Origin: Deltaproteobacteria bacterium
GTDB lineage: Bacteria; Bdellovibrionota_B; Oligoflexia; Oligoflexales; Bog-1112
Assembly: GCA_947475005.1 (NCBI GenBank)
Contig: CANJLI010000001.1
Span: 1 to 64,000 of the forward strand
DNA: 64,000 nucleotides
Direction of reading: 5' to 3'
The position numbers were made by a program, and so were the translations under genes. The notes under the pieces are model-generated. The model made no database searches, had not been told where the DNA came from, and was given only the letters and a program-made list of their open reading frames with translations. Shown piece after piece: positions 46,768 to 54,620 of the stretch (its first letter is position 1; the number at the start of each line of letters is the position of its first letter).

Positions 46768-47744
46768 AAAACATTTCTCTAGCTCCCTACAGCGCCTTTG
46801 GGACCGGAGGTACCTGTCGGTACTTTTGGCAACCCGAGAGCATCGAAGAGATCGCAACTGAATTGCCCCGATTTGCGGGTACTCCCTTCTACCTCTTGGG
46901 CGCTGGCAGCAACTCTCTCGTGTCGGATACCCCTTGGCCTGGCATGGTAATGCAGTTTGGCAACCTCGCAACCTGCGAAGAAACCGAATCGGGATTTATT
47001 TGTGGAGCAGGAGTTTTAAACTCCGACCTTGCACAACGGGCTCGTGATCGCAGTCAGCAAGGGGCTGCCTGGATGTACCGTCTACCCGGGCAACTGGGGG
47101 CAACCATTCGTATGAATGCTCGCTGCTACGGAGGCGAGATCAGTCAATGTATCGATCAAGTAAAGACGGTAACCCCGAGTGGAGAGATCAAAACCTACGA
47201 GGTTACTAACTCTACCCGCACGAATGTATTTCGTGGATACAAAGACACCATCTTCATGACCAACCAAGAGATCGTGGTGCAATGCAGTATCCGTTTGCAA
47301 CCAGGCCCTCTGGAACCGATCGTCTCCCTGATGGAGAAGATTGAAAAAGACAGAGTCAGCAAAGGGCATTTTGATTTCCCTACCTGTGGGTGTGTATTTA
47401 AAAACGAGTATGCCCCAGAGGTCTCTGTCTCCAGCGGACTCTTGCTGGAACTAGCAGGCAGCAAGTCCTTGCACAAACCAAGGGCCCGTGTGAGTGAGAA
47501 GCATGCAAACTTTATCTTCAATCACAATGGGGCATCGAGCGAGGAAATTCTAGAGCTCTCCATCGAGATGCGAGAACGAGTCTGGAGTGAGTTTGGTGTG
47601 TGGCTTGCCTATGAGATGGAGCTGCTAGGGGACTTCCCAGCAGCGTTGCTCAAGCAGTTTCAGGAGCAACGCCCCCCTGCCTACCGACACGCTCGATTAG
47701 CGGAGGCTCGTGCTCGATTTCAATCCCAAGGCGGTCGCATCTGA
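46755..47744 (+). CDS. murB: UDP-N-acetylenolpyruvoylglucosamine reductase
   Basis: 329 residues. It reduces enolpyruvyl-UDP-GlcNAc to UDP-MurNAc with NADPH and FAD in cell-wall synthesis. The FAD-binding start SAFGTGGTCRYF, LLGAGSNSLVSD, LPGQLGATIRMNARCYG and the CGCVFKN segment (cysteine where many enzymes have serine) fit MurB. The ATG at 46755 is chosen because the family begins there. It is convergent with the DUF4105 gene and overlaps it by 48 bases at the 3' end. Confidence 0.94.
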   Translation: MAILENISLAPYSAFGTGGTCRYFWQPESIEEIATELPRFAGTPFYLLGAGSNSLVSDTPWPGMVMQFGNLATCEETESGFICGAGVLNSDLAQRARDRSQQGAAWMYRLPGQLGATIRMNARCYGGEISQCIDQVKTVTPSGEIKTYEVTNSTRTNVFRGYKDTIFMTNQEIVVQCSIRLQPGPLEPIVSLMEKIEKDRVSKGHFDFPTCGCVFKNEYAPEVSVSSGLLLELAGSKSLHKPRARVSEKHANFIFNHNGASSEEILELSIEMRERVWSEFGVWLAYEMELLGDFPAALLKQFQEQRPPAYRHARLAEARARFQSQGGRI

Positions 47745-48947
47745 AGATGCGAGATAGGCTCGCAAGAGGAAGACAAATCCGCTTGCCGGGATTAAATACA
47801 AACCGATGTGTAGCATGCTCTGTTCCACAAAACCCACGCCATAGCAGAGCCCCAATCCCAACCAGCTAATCACATGCAGAACCACTAGGCCATTTTGGAG
47901 TCGGATCCATCGGGTAGAAAACTTACGCCCGATAAAGAGAAGATCCACCGGCCAGAAAATCCATAGCACCGCAGAGAATTGAAAATATTCCCGTGTAGAA
48001 AGAAAGGTGATAGCAAAAACCGTCATGCTCACCAAGAACGCAAAAATGCCCCACAGGTTTTGCGTGAGACAAAGAATGGCTCGAGCCAATTTGTCATAGC
48101 AAAGTCTTTTGCTCATCATCCCCAGGAAAGCAAGCAAAGCAACGAAAAGCAAAATCGCTTGGTAGCCACGCTCTCCCACACCATAGGGCACCGGATGTTT
48201 ATAGAGTTGCACCGGGTGAGTCAACAGGTGCTCTGAAGAGAGTACACCCGCATCATCGATAGCAAACAGAGGATGCAGATACTGTCGAAAGAGCATGGGG
48301 GTAAATCGAAGGCCCCATCCGGTGAGAGGCTTGTCCGCTTTTCCATTGAGCACGAAATCTGCAGCAACAGCAAGCGCTGTAAAGCTTCCAAAGTAGGTCA
48401 TCCATAGACTTCGATAGGTAACTGATACCTTCTTGCCTTCGAGTTGAGCTGCAATCCCACCATCGGTAGCTTCATTCAACAACTCTGCCACGAGGGTCGA
48501 GCAGTTTTTGGACCATACATGGTATTGGTAGCGAGGATGCTGGAGCCAGTTCTCAATCAGTTGCAAAAGCTTTTTCTTCTGGAGCACGGTCAGCGTAATG
48601 CGATCTTGGAAGACATTCCTCGGATACGCTTGGATGTCTTTTTGAAACGCGGGAAACATAGGTTCCACAAGCAGATGGTACTCGCTGGTACCACGCATGA
48701 AGGACCAGAGAAAGAGAGGCTCATCTTCGGAAAAAGCCCCCCAATTGTACATCAGATCGGTATGGGCTACCGGATCGATAATACGCAGGAGGGTATGTCC
48801 GCCAGAGGTAAATAAATCATGGGAAGGGCCCATGGAAACCAAATGGACCTCCATGGATGTCATTTCTTTTGGCGAATAAGTCTTCCAATCGGCCTGGGCT
48901 AGCAGGGTGCACCCACTCAGCCATGCGAGCAGTAATACGCGAATCAC
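47697..48947 (-). CDS. DUF4105 membrane protein
   Basis: 416 residues. A signal-like N-terminus is followed by an extracytoplasmic DUF4105 domain (GGHTLLRIID, YNWGAFSED.PLFLWSFMRG, VWSKNCSTLVAELLNE), then five or six predicted membrane helices at the C-terminus. The Asn-Cys pair of NCST and the GHT histidine resemble the cysteine-peptidase-like core of the Lnb type proteins. Its activity is not known. It starts with GTG, with AGAGG upstream. Confidence 0.85.
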   Translation of the reverse strand: MIRVLLLAWLSGCTLLAQADWKTYSPKEMTSMEVHLVSMGPSHDLFTSGGHTLLRIIDPVAHTDLMYNWGAFSEDEPLFLWSFMRGTSEYHLLVEPMFPAFQKDIQAYPRNVFQDRITLTVLQKKKLLQLIENWLQHPRYQYHVWSKNCSTLVAELLNEATDGGIAAQLEGKKVSVTYRSLWMTYFGSFTALAVAADFVLNGKADKPLTGWGLRFTPMLFRQYLHPLFAIDDAGVLSSEHLLTHPVQLYKHPVPYGVGERGYQAILLFVALLAFLGMMSKRLCYDKLARAILCLTQNLWGIFAFLVSMTVFAITFLSTREYFQFSAVLWIFWPVDLLFIGRKFSTRWIRLQNGLVVLHVISWLGLGLCYGVGFVEQSMLHIGLYLIPASGFVFLLRAYLASSDATALGLKSSTSLR

Positions 48948-48962
48948 TCTAAAAACCTCTGA

Positions 48963-49268
48963 TTATGGCGAATATGTTTGCTGAAAGGACAGGTCCACAG
49001 TCACATCATCCTCTAAGACTCGACACTGGCAAGCCAACCGCACAGATCCCTCTGTGGAAAGCCCCAAGCGGGTGAGCAGCGCCCGCTCATCTTCGCCCAT
49101 CGGAGAGACCCGAGGTGCATTTGTGATGGAAATTCCACAAGTTCCGCACTGGCAAGCGCTGCATCCATAACGGATATCGACCCCGTTGCGGAGGGCAGCA
49201 GCTAGGATTTTGGTTCCGGAGGCGGCGGTTGCACATTTGCCCGTGGGCAAAAAGGTCACTGTAGCCAT
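48963..49268 (-). CDS. 2Fe-2S ferredoxin
   Basis: 101 residues of the plant/adrenodoxin-type ferredoxin fold. The cluster ligands sit in YGCSACQCGTCGIS and LACQCRV. It transfers electrons to oxidoreductases or Fe-S assembly proteins. The ATG at 49268 follows GAGG; a longer start at 49280 adds four residues. It lies directly upstream of the DUF4105 gene with a 15-base gap. Confidence 0.92.
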   Translation of the reverse strand: MATVTFLPTGKCATAASGTKILAAALRNGVDIRYGCSACQCGTCGISITNAPRVSPMGEDERALLTRLGLSTEGSVRLACQCRVLEDDVTVDLSFQQTYSP

Positions 49269-49440
49269 AAGGCGCCTCATGATGCGTGTTGCCTTATATG
49301 TACAGGAGTTGGGGGCGAATTGGCAAGCTGCTAGCTCTTTTTACCCCGCTGGATTTCGATGCTCTTGCTCTTGCAATTGCCAGTCGATCCACATTTTGAT
49401 AACAACCAATGCTGTTCGTTTAAGGCAAAAATTATTGCAG

Positions 49441-49461
49441 TGTAAGCTGTTTCAGCTTACA
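49441..49461. other. Perfect hairpin GTAAGCTG-TTT-CAGCTTAC
   Basis: An 8-bp perfect stem (extended to 9 by a T-A pair) with a TTT loop lies between the ferredoxin and the palindrome array. It has no T tract, so its role is unclear. The rest of 49269-49440 holds nothing I can identify. Confidence 0.6.
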
Positions 49462-49474
49462 TGGACGCCGCCCC

Positions 49475-49563
49475 TGTCATCCCAAGGCTGCGTAGCAGCC
49501 GTATGGGATCTCGATAAAAACGCAGGGATCCCATACGGTCCCTTCGGGACCTTGGGATGACGG
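49475..49563. repeat. GTCATCCCAAGG palindromic element
   Basis: This element is almost identical to those at 38857 and 61253 (start TGTCATCCCAAGGCTGCGTA, end CCTTGGGATGACGG). It is directly joined to a tandem array. Confidence 0.93.
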
Positions 49564-49706
49564 AAATTACACCACGGGACCTAGGGATGACGGAAATTAC
49601 ACCACGGGACCTAGGGATGACGGAAATTACACCACGGGACCTTGGGATGACGGAAATTACACCACGGGACCTTGGGATGACGGAAATTACACCACGGGAC
49701 CTAGGG
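49546..49706. repeat. 30-bp tandem array, five full units
   Basis: Units start at 49546, 49576, 49606, 49636 and 49666, plus a partial one at 49696. The unit is GGGACCTTGGGATGACGG with trailer AAATTACACCAC, and copies differ mainly by CTTGGG against CTAGGG. The first unit is the end of the palindromic element, so the array grew from it. It ends at the stop of the AbiEi remnant. There are no spacers between units, so it is not a CRISPR array. Confidence 0.95.
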
Positions 49707-50344
49707 TAAGGGACATTTACACAATTCCTTTTGTAAAGATTGAATAAAAATATTCATTCGTCTTCCCTTGTAGTAATTCAAATAATTCTGCAATTCTGCC
49801 ACAGAAATAAAAGAAGTATCCGAGATACGTACGCTTTCATGCAACCATTCTAGAGGAGAATTTACTCGAATTTTTTGTGACCACACATAATCCAACAAGG
49901 CTTTTACTGGAGATGCGATAAGAAAGATATGCTCCCCCTCTTCAATTCGATGTACATCAAAAAAAGGGGCACGCATGGAATATGCTGAAAAGAAAAGATG
50001 CCCAATGGAGTCTGAAACTCAGTGGATCTTTTGGAGGTCATGCTGGTCGTCGTATAGACGCGCTCTGGAATGAGCCCCCAAAAAGAAAGAGCCGATTCAC
50101 AACTAATGTAGGAGGGGCCGTAGATATGCTGAGCCAAGGCAAAAAGATGGGGGGAGGTCCTTCGGTGCTTCGGACCCAAGATATAAAGGCCCCGCCTGAT
50201 TCCCTCAATTTCGCCTGAGGCAATCGCCCGTTTCACTTGGCCATATCGACTGTCATCAGACCCTGGCTGCCAAATAGCAAGCTCACCGCTAGAAAAAAAA
50301 TCCGACTTCGGATTTTCTTTAATAAAATCAGCATATCGGCCCAT
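49701..50344 (-). pseudogene. Frameshifted AbiEi-type antitoxin
   Basis: Two overlapping frames together give one AbiEi-family protein. The first (to residue about 130) has MGRYADFIKENPKSDFFSSGELA, a winged helix, then YISCESALSFWGLIPE. The continuation, PFFDVHRIEEGEHIFLIA and ALLDYVWSQK, is in another frame from 49976. A single lost base in a run of four C and seven T (49958-49968) explains it. AbiEi proteins are antitoxins for nucleotidyltransferase toxins. No partner toxin gene lies beside it; the 3' end abuts the tandem array. Start at 50344 with GGAGG five bases upstream. Confidence 0.85.
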
Positions 50345-50536
50345 TCCAGCCTCCATATAATACAAGAAACTGTCAATAAACGACAGTTTCTTGGTAATAA
50401 TTCAGGTCCAGTCGGGTGCAATGGCATTCAAGCCCAGCATCTCCTCCATATAACTTCAACTTGTGCTTTATTCCCCCGCCTGGTAGCCCATAGCTTCAAC
50501 CTTTAGATGGGATGGAGAAACGGCTTGAGTCAAAAT

Positions 50537-51586
50537 ATGACAAATAGATTTTATTTCTGGATCTTCTTACTATTGCAGACTTCCTGCGTAACTCCATCTA
50601 CACGCATGGATCCTGAGGAACAGAATAAGTTCGAAGAAAAATTAAGCATATTGGAACCATTCTTTGACACCGAAAATCAGTATAACTACTTATATCATTT
50701 TTCGAAAGGTGGACCTTATACACCTTATCAGTTTCCACTGAAACAAGATCAGGATGATTTTTCGTTTTATGTCCTTGGATTTTACTACGACTATTCTTGC
50801 AACAAACGATCGGTTTTTCTCCAGGTACCAGCAAAGAAGCTGTATGATCGTTACGACAAAAAAGTATTTGAAGTCAAAAAAATCGGCGGGAGGTATGTAT
50901 ATTTCTCGAAAAACATGAATACCAGTAGCATCACGCTCCCAGAAATAGAATTTCCCCAAGTGAAGCCAATCCCTGTCTATCAAGAAACTCTAATTCCTAC
51001 CTATAGACAGCTGCAAGTAAATGCTGCGGCTGATTTACTCGTGACAAAAAAGACATTATTTTTAACAGGCGCAGGTCTCTCATATGCCGAAATTCCAAAT
51101 TTTGCACCTCTCGCAACAGAAATAAAAAAGCACACTACCGAAGAAGTTATCCTCAATCCCAGAATTATTTTAGATCGATTTGAAAGATGGTTTGATTATT
51201 TTTTCACAGCAAATCCTACAAAAGCACATAGAGCAATTACAAATATCTGTAGAAAAATTCAATGCGGGGTCATTACGGGTAACTTCGACATGCTTCAACA
51301 AAAAACGGGATTAATTCCTTTTAGGATTCAAGGCCATCTCTTTCAAAAGTACAAAGAAGATTTTGACAGAAACGGTTCGAAGATTGAACTCTTATTTGTA
51401 GTCGGCATGAGTCACGATATACGAGGACAAATCGATGAATTCAGAAGAAAAAACCCTTCATTAAAGATATTGGCACTCTTGTATGATGAAAAAATTCCTT
51501 CGTATATTCAAAATGAGGATTACTTTCTATTTGGAGATGCAAATGAAATTCTGCCAAAATTATACCAGGAAATGATTTCTAAATAA
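50537..51586 (+). CDS. Lipoprotein with a sirtuin (Sir2-like) domain
   Basis: 349 residues. The N-terminus IFLLLQTSCVTP is a probable lipoprotein signal (Cys17; the residue at -3 is Gln, not the usual Leu). The second half reads as a Sir2 NAD-binding fold: KTLFLTGAGLSYAEIPNF (173-189), then AHRAITN, then CGVITGNFDMLQQKTGL (TQNxD position at 247-251), a GH at 266-267 where sirtuins have HG, and VVGMSHDI, ending in LFGDANEILPKL. It lacks the zinc cysteines. Sirtuins deacylate proteins or cleave NAD; an exported one is unusual. The start is the ATG at 50537. It is 9 bases from the convergent gene. Confidence 0.75.
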   Translation: MTNRFYFWIFLLLQTSCVTPSTRMDPEEQNKFEEKLSILEPFFDTENQYNYLYHFSKGGPYTPYQFPLKQDQDDFSFYVLGFYYDYSCNKRSVFLQVPAKKLYDRYDKKVFEVKKIGGRYVYFSKNMNTSSITLPEIEFPQVKPIPVYQETLIPTYRQLQVNAAADLLVTKKTLFLTGAGLSYAEIPNFAPLATEIKKHTTEEVILNPRIILDRFERWFDYFFTANPTKAHRAITNICRKIQCGVITGNFDMLQQKTGLIPFRIQGHLFQKYKEDFDRNGSKIELLFVVGMSHDIRGQIDEFRRKNPSLKILALLYDEKIPSYIQNEDYFLFGDANEILPKLYQEMISK

Positions 51587-51595
51587 TCTCATCTC

Positions 51596-52474
51596 TCAGG
51601 GCTGCGCAGGACGAATCTGCGTAGGATCGATATTCCAACGACGGTTTTGAAATCCCACAAACCGATCCACAAAAGGCTGGGTCCTTTCAATAAATTGCTC
51701 TTCTGAAATCAAGGCAGAGTGATTTGCTTCCTCCCACCTAAACTCTTGCACAGCAAACCCGAATTCCTCGATTGCAATAGCGAGCAATGCATTGATTTCT
51801 GGATACGTGATACCAAACGTAGAAAGATTAAGTCCGATCTCAGAAAGGGCTTGCAGCGCCCACAATGCATATTGGAGCCTGCGAATGTGGATTTCAACAG
51901 ACACCCCCCACGAAATGGGGGCATTTACTTCTTGGTCTTCTTCGAAACTAATGGCTTTATAGAATCCCTCGGCAATAGCCTGCTCTTTGGTTATTACAGT
52001 TGGGATATCTACCGTACGATGGAGATTTAGACTATATACGTGAAGCACGTACACCATATATCGATTTAACTCTTTATTTCTTAGTAAGCCTTGAGTCTCT
52101 GGCTCGAAGCCCTCTTGATAGACTGCAGGATCTTTATAAAAATTTCGGATATGTTGGGCAATTTTAAAGAGTCGAGACAACTGAATGGGGATCGCAAGAC
52201 CTTGGCAAAATCGATACCGGATAAAAAATTCAATTGGCACAGCACTCAAGGTATCAGGGCGAATGGAAGACACGATACTTCCATCTTCACTTTGTACAAC
52301 GATCTGTTCTTGCCTTTTAATCCGAGCATGTAACCTCTGCGCCTGTTCATAAACCGCCTTTTCTGATATAGACGGGCGCGTACAATCCGCAGAAAATGCG
52401 CTACCTCCGAAGGGTAAGAGAAAACTTGCAAGCACGCCACCCAAGCGAAATTGACGACCGACCCATTCTCTCAT
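51596..52474 (-). CDS. Exported protein of unknown function
   Basis: 292 residues with a twin-arginine-like start and signal (GGVLASFLLPFGGSAFSA), a mature N-terminus with cysteine, and a helical body (RIKRQEQIVVQSEDGS, LQYALWALQALSEIGL). No family is recognised. A GGGGGATGAG ribosome site precedes the ATG. It is convergent with the sirtuin-like gene. The gap upstream (52475-53247) contains repeats and a candidate RNA gene. Confidence 0.65.
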   Translation of the reverse strand: MREWVGRQFRLGGVLASFLLPFGGSAFSADCTRPSISEKAVYEQAQRLHARIKRQEQIVVQSEDGSIVSSIRPDTLSAVPIEFFIRYRFCQGLAIPIQLSRLFKIAQHIRNFYKDPAVYQEGFEPETQGLLRNKELNRYMVYVLHVYSLNLHRTVDIPTVITKEQAIAEGFYKAISFEEDQEVNAPISWGVSVEIHIRRLQYALWALQALSEIGLNLSTFGITYPEINALLAIAIEEFGFAVQEFRWEEANHSALISEEQFIERTQPFVDRFVGFQNRRWNIDPTQIRPAQP

Positions 52475-52610
52475 CTCATCCCCCGCAGTATGGAGCTGGA
52501 ACTTATGATTGTCTCATAAGCCACTCTACATTGGCCGGTCGGTCAATTTCCAGGGTTTTGTACGATACTCTTCTGATTTTGTATTTAGTTATGGGTAACT
52601 CTACGTTTTA

Positions 52611-52697
52611 CGGGGACACCCGATGCGAGTGTCCCCGATGCAGTGCGGTAACAGGGACACTCGGGCGGGGTGTCCCCATAGAATTATGGAGTGTCCC
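52611..52697. repeat. GGGGACAC palindromic element
   Basis: Opens with GGGGACACCCGATGCGAGTG and ends GTGTCCCGA, with the trailer AGAATTATGGAGTG shared with 13728. It lies between the gene at 51596 and the candidate RNA. Confidence 0.88.
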
Positions 52698-52744
52698 GAC
52701 TATCAAGTCGAAGACGGGCGCCTCCACTCTCGTAGAATACTAAA

Positions 52745-53013
52745 AAATGGCAGAGTTCCCCCCGAAGGGGGCCTTTAAGCTCCGGCCACTTAAGGTGAAT
52801 TTGGGAAGTGTTGATCATAAGGAAAAGTCAGTACTTGCAGTCTAACAAAACAAGGCGGGTAGAAAATTATTGCAGCGGCTGAGCTTAAAGATACATGTAA
52901 GGAGGAGACGGACCCCTCGTTGTAGATAGACCTCCAACCTAGGTTCTCTCGAACTTCTTGTGAGGCACTCTTGCACTCACGGCGGCGAACTCTGGTGGTC
53001 TATCTTCCGAACT
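52745..53013 (-). ncRNA. Candidate structured RNA, possibly 6S-like
   Basis: On the minus strand an 8-bp stem GATAGACC/GGTCTATC encloses about 80 bases with two inner hairpins, GTGAG..CTCAC and GTTC-GAGA-GAAC (a GNRA-like loop). Next is GAGGGGTCCGTCTCCTC, whose GGTCCGTC core also occurs in proteobacterial 6S RNA. A CCCCC-TTCG-GGGGG hairpin and a later T6 run (52743-52748) could be a terminator. No ORF of interest covers it. The extent is a guess, and 6S identity is weak. Confidence 0.4.
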
Positions 53014-53019
53014 TACCTA

Positions 53020-53075
53020 CTTTAGGCCCAAAATATTGTCAAGTTGTAAAAAATTTTTAAAAAAATATCAAAACG
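53020..53075 (-). promoter_or_regulatory. Candidate strong promoter of the RNA above
   Basis: A perfect minus-strand -35 hexamer TTGACA (53037-53042) is preceded by long A and T runs resembling an rRNA-type UP element (about 53047-53070). The -10 at 17 bases (TAGGTA) is poor, so the exact start is uncertain. Confidence 0.45.
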
Positions 53076-53131
53076 GCGTTTCATTCCAACCAATCTTGAA
53101 AGAAGTGGTTAAAATGCCGCCAGATTTAGGA

Positions 53132-53221
53132 AGGATGAGATCGGGGACAGCTACCGAATTAAGGAAGTTGGAGGAATTCCTCCAACTTCCTTAATTCGGT
53201 AGCTGTCCCCGATCTCATCCT
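53132..53221. repeat. 90-bp perfect palindrome without loop
   Basis: Each half is 45 bases, centred on GAGGAA|TTCCTC between 53176 and 53177, with no mismatch. The outer part AGGATGAGATCGGGGACA and its complement are also the ends of the element at 13692-13787. It lies 26 bases after the stop of the small gene at 53248 and could terminate transcription from it. Confidence 0.97.
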
Positions 53222-53247
53222 GAAGTAACAAGAATGTGGAGGAGAGC

Positions 53248-53451
53248 TTACTTCAGGCGGGTATCTTCCATGGCAGAGGTGACCATACCGATGAGCTGGC
53301 TGGACACGCCGATGATGTCTTTATGTTGGCATCCTTCGTCTTTCAAAGTTTGATAAATTGACTTCGCGAGCATGCGTACAGCCTTATCCGCCAATGGACT
53401 TTCTGGTTCAGATACGGCCAATGCCCTCTCTTCAGTTTTGAATGTCTTCAT
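53248..53451 (-). CDS. Small conserved-looking protein
   Basis: 67 residues, acidic and helical: ADKAVRMLAKSIYQTL, then IIGVSSQLIGMVTSAMED. I have seen similar short proteins in deltaproteobacteria, but can name no function. GGAG sits eight bases before the ATG. The only neighbours are the palindrome downstream and 290 bases of apparently empty sequence upstream (53452-53741), where I see no gene or repeat. Confidence 0.7.
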   Translation of the reverse strand: MKTFKTEERALAVSEPESPLADKAVRMLAKSIYQTLKDEGCQHKDIIGVSSQLIGMVTSAMEDTRLK

Positions 53452-53741
53452 TCGTAATCTCCGCTATATTTTTCCACGTCGTTTTTCTAATTTTACCAAA
53501 ATTCACTATATTGGGAAGAGAAGGCTCACCGCCTTGTTAATGCAAAAATCGTGCCAATAAACCCAAAAAGAAAAAGATTGTGCGTTAGACATAGAGGCCC
53601 CAATATACGGACGTTATTAGAAACCACCTGAAGGCTTCTTAGAGGAATTTCTGTATTTCTCTTGGTTTTCCAGGACTGTAGCAAAAAGAACACAGTGATC
53701 TCTCTGTTTTGTAGCAGATCAGCAACATAGGAGCCCCGGAC

Positions 53742-54620
53742 ATGGGTACATATCTTCTTTTACAGCTGGTTAAAATACTCCCCCAAAATCTGATGAGCCA
53801 TCTCACAGGTCTACTGGTGGAGCTACGCATCCCTCATCCTTATTGGGCCAAAAAGGCGCGAGAATGGTTTGTCTCCTTCTTTGGGATCAATATGGCAGAA
53901 GCCGAGCATCCCCTCGATGAATACTCAACCATCCAATCCGTGTTTACACGTCGACTGAAGCCCGGTATTCGGCCCATTCAGGGCCCATTCTGTTCTCCAG
54001 CAGACGGCATGTTTACCCGATCAGGCCCTGTAACCACAGCAAGCATACTGCCAGCCAAGGCACATAGCTACTCCACCGGAGAGTTGGTCTATGGGGATCC
54101 TGCCCATGCAGCCCCCTTTGCCGTTGGGTGGTCGTGCACCGTGTATTTGGCACCGCATAATTATCACCGGGTGCATGCGCCGGTATCCGGCACACTGAAA
54201 GCCATTCGATATATCCCAGGCAAGCTATGGCCAGTGGCACCCTTCTTTGCGAAACACTTGCCTCGCCTATTTGTAGAAAATGAACGCGTGGTCTTCGACA
54301 TAAAAACAGACAGAGGCTGGGCGTATGTAGTGATGGTCGGTGCCCTCAATGTAGGGAAAATCACCCCTGCACACATCGATCCACCTTTCTATAGCAACAG
54401 CGCAGATCGACTCCTACAGGTGCCGCCGGTAACGACAGTTACCTGCTCACACAAGATCCAAATTGGCGATGAACTCGGTACCTTTATGTTGGGATCCACA
54501 GTAATTGTATTGCTCTCTAGTAAAGAGATGGAAGAATATCCAGCTTCCATTTTATCCCCGGCTCATCCAATTCCTGTACAACTGGGAACGAGTCTTTTAA
54601 CGGAGGCCCCCCAACCATGA
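53742..54620 (+). CDS. psd: Phosphatidylserine decarboxylase
   Basis: 292 residues. It makes phosphatidylethanolamine at the inner membrane. The proenzyme cleaves itself at LGST (Ser252 in GTFMLGSTVIVL), giving the pyruvoyl cofactor. Other family segments are SPADGMFTRSG, YLAPHNYHRVHAPVSG (with the His of the catalytic triad) and VGALNVGKI. AGGAG precedes the ATG. It overlaps the pyruvate kinase-like gene by ATGA. Confidence 0.95.
   Translation: MGTYLLLQLVKILPQNLMSHLTGLLVELRIPHPYWAKKAREWFVSFFGINMAEAEHPLDEYSTIQSVFTRRLKPGIRPIQGPFCSPADGMFTRSGPVTTASILPAKAHSYSTGELVYGDPAHAAPFAVGWSCTVYLAPHNYHRVHAPVSGTLKAIRYIPGKLWPVAPFFAKHLPRLFVENERVVFDIKTDRGWAYVVMVGALNVGKITPAHIDPPFYSNSADRLLQVPPVTTVTCSHKIQIGDELGTFMLGSTVIVLLSSKEMEEYPASILSPAHPIPVQLGTSLLTEAPQP

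Noticed and set aside
49546-49706. Possible CRISPR array at the 30-bp repeats
   Set aside because: Units are directly adjacent with no variable spacers, and no cas gene is nearby.
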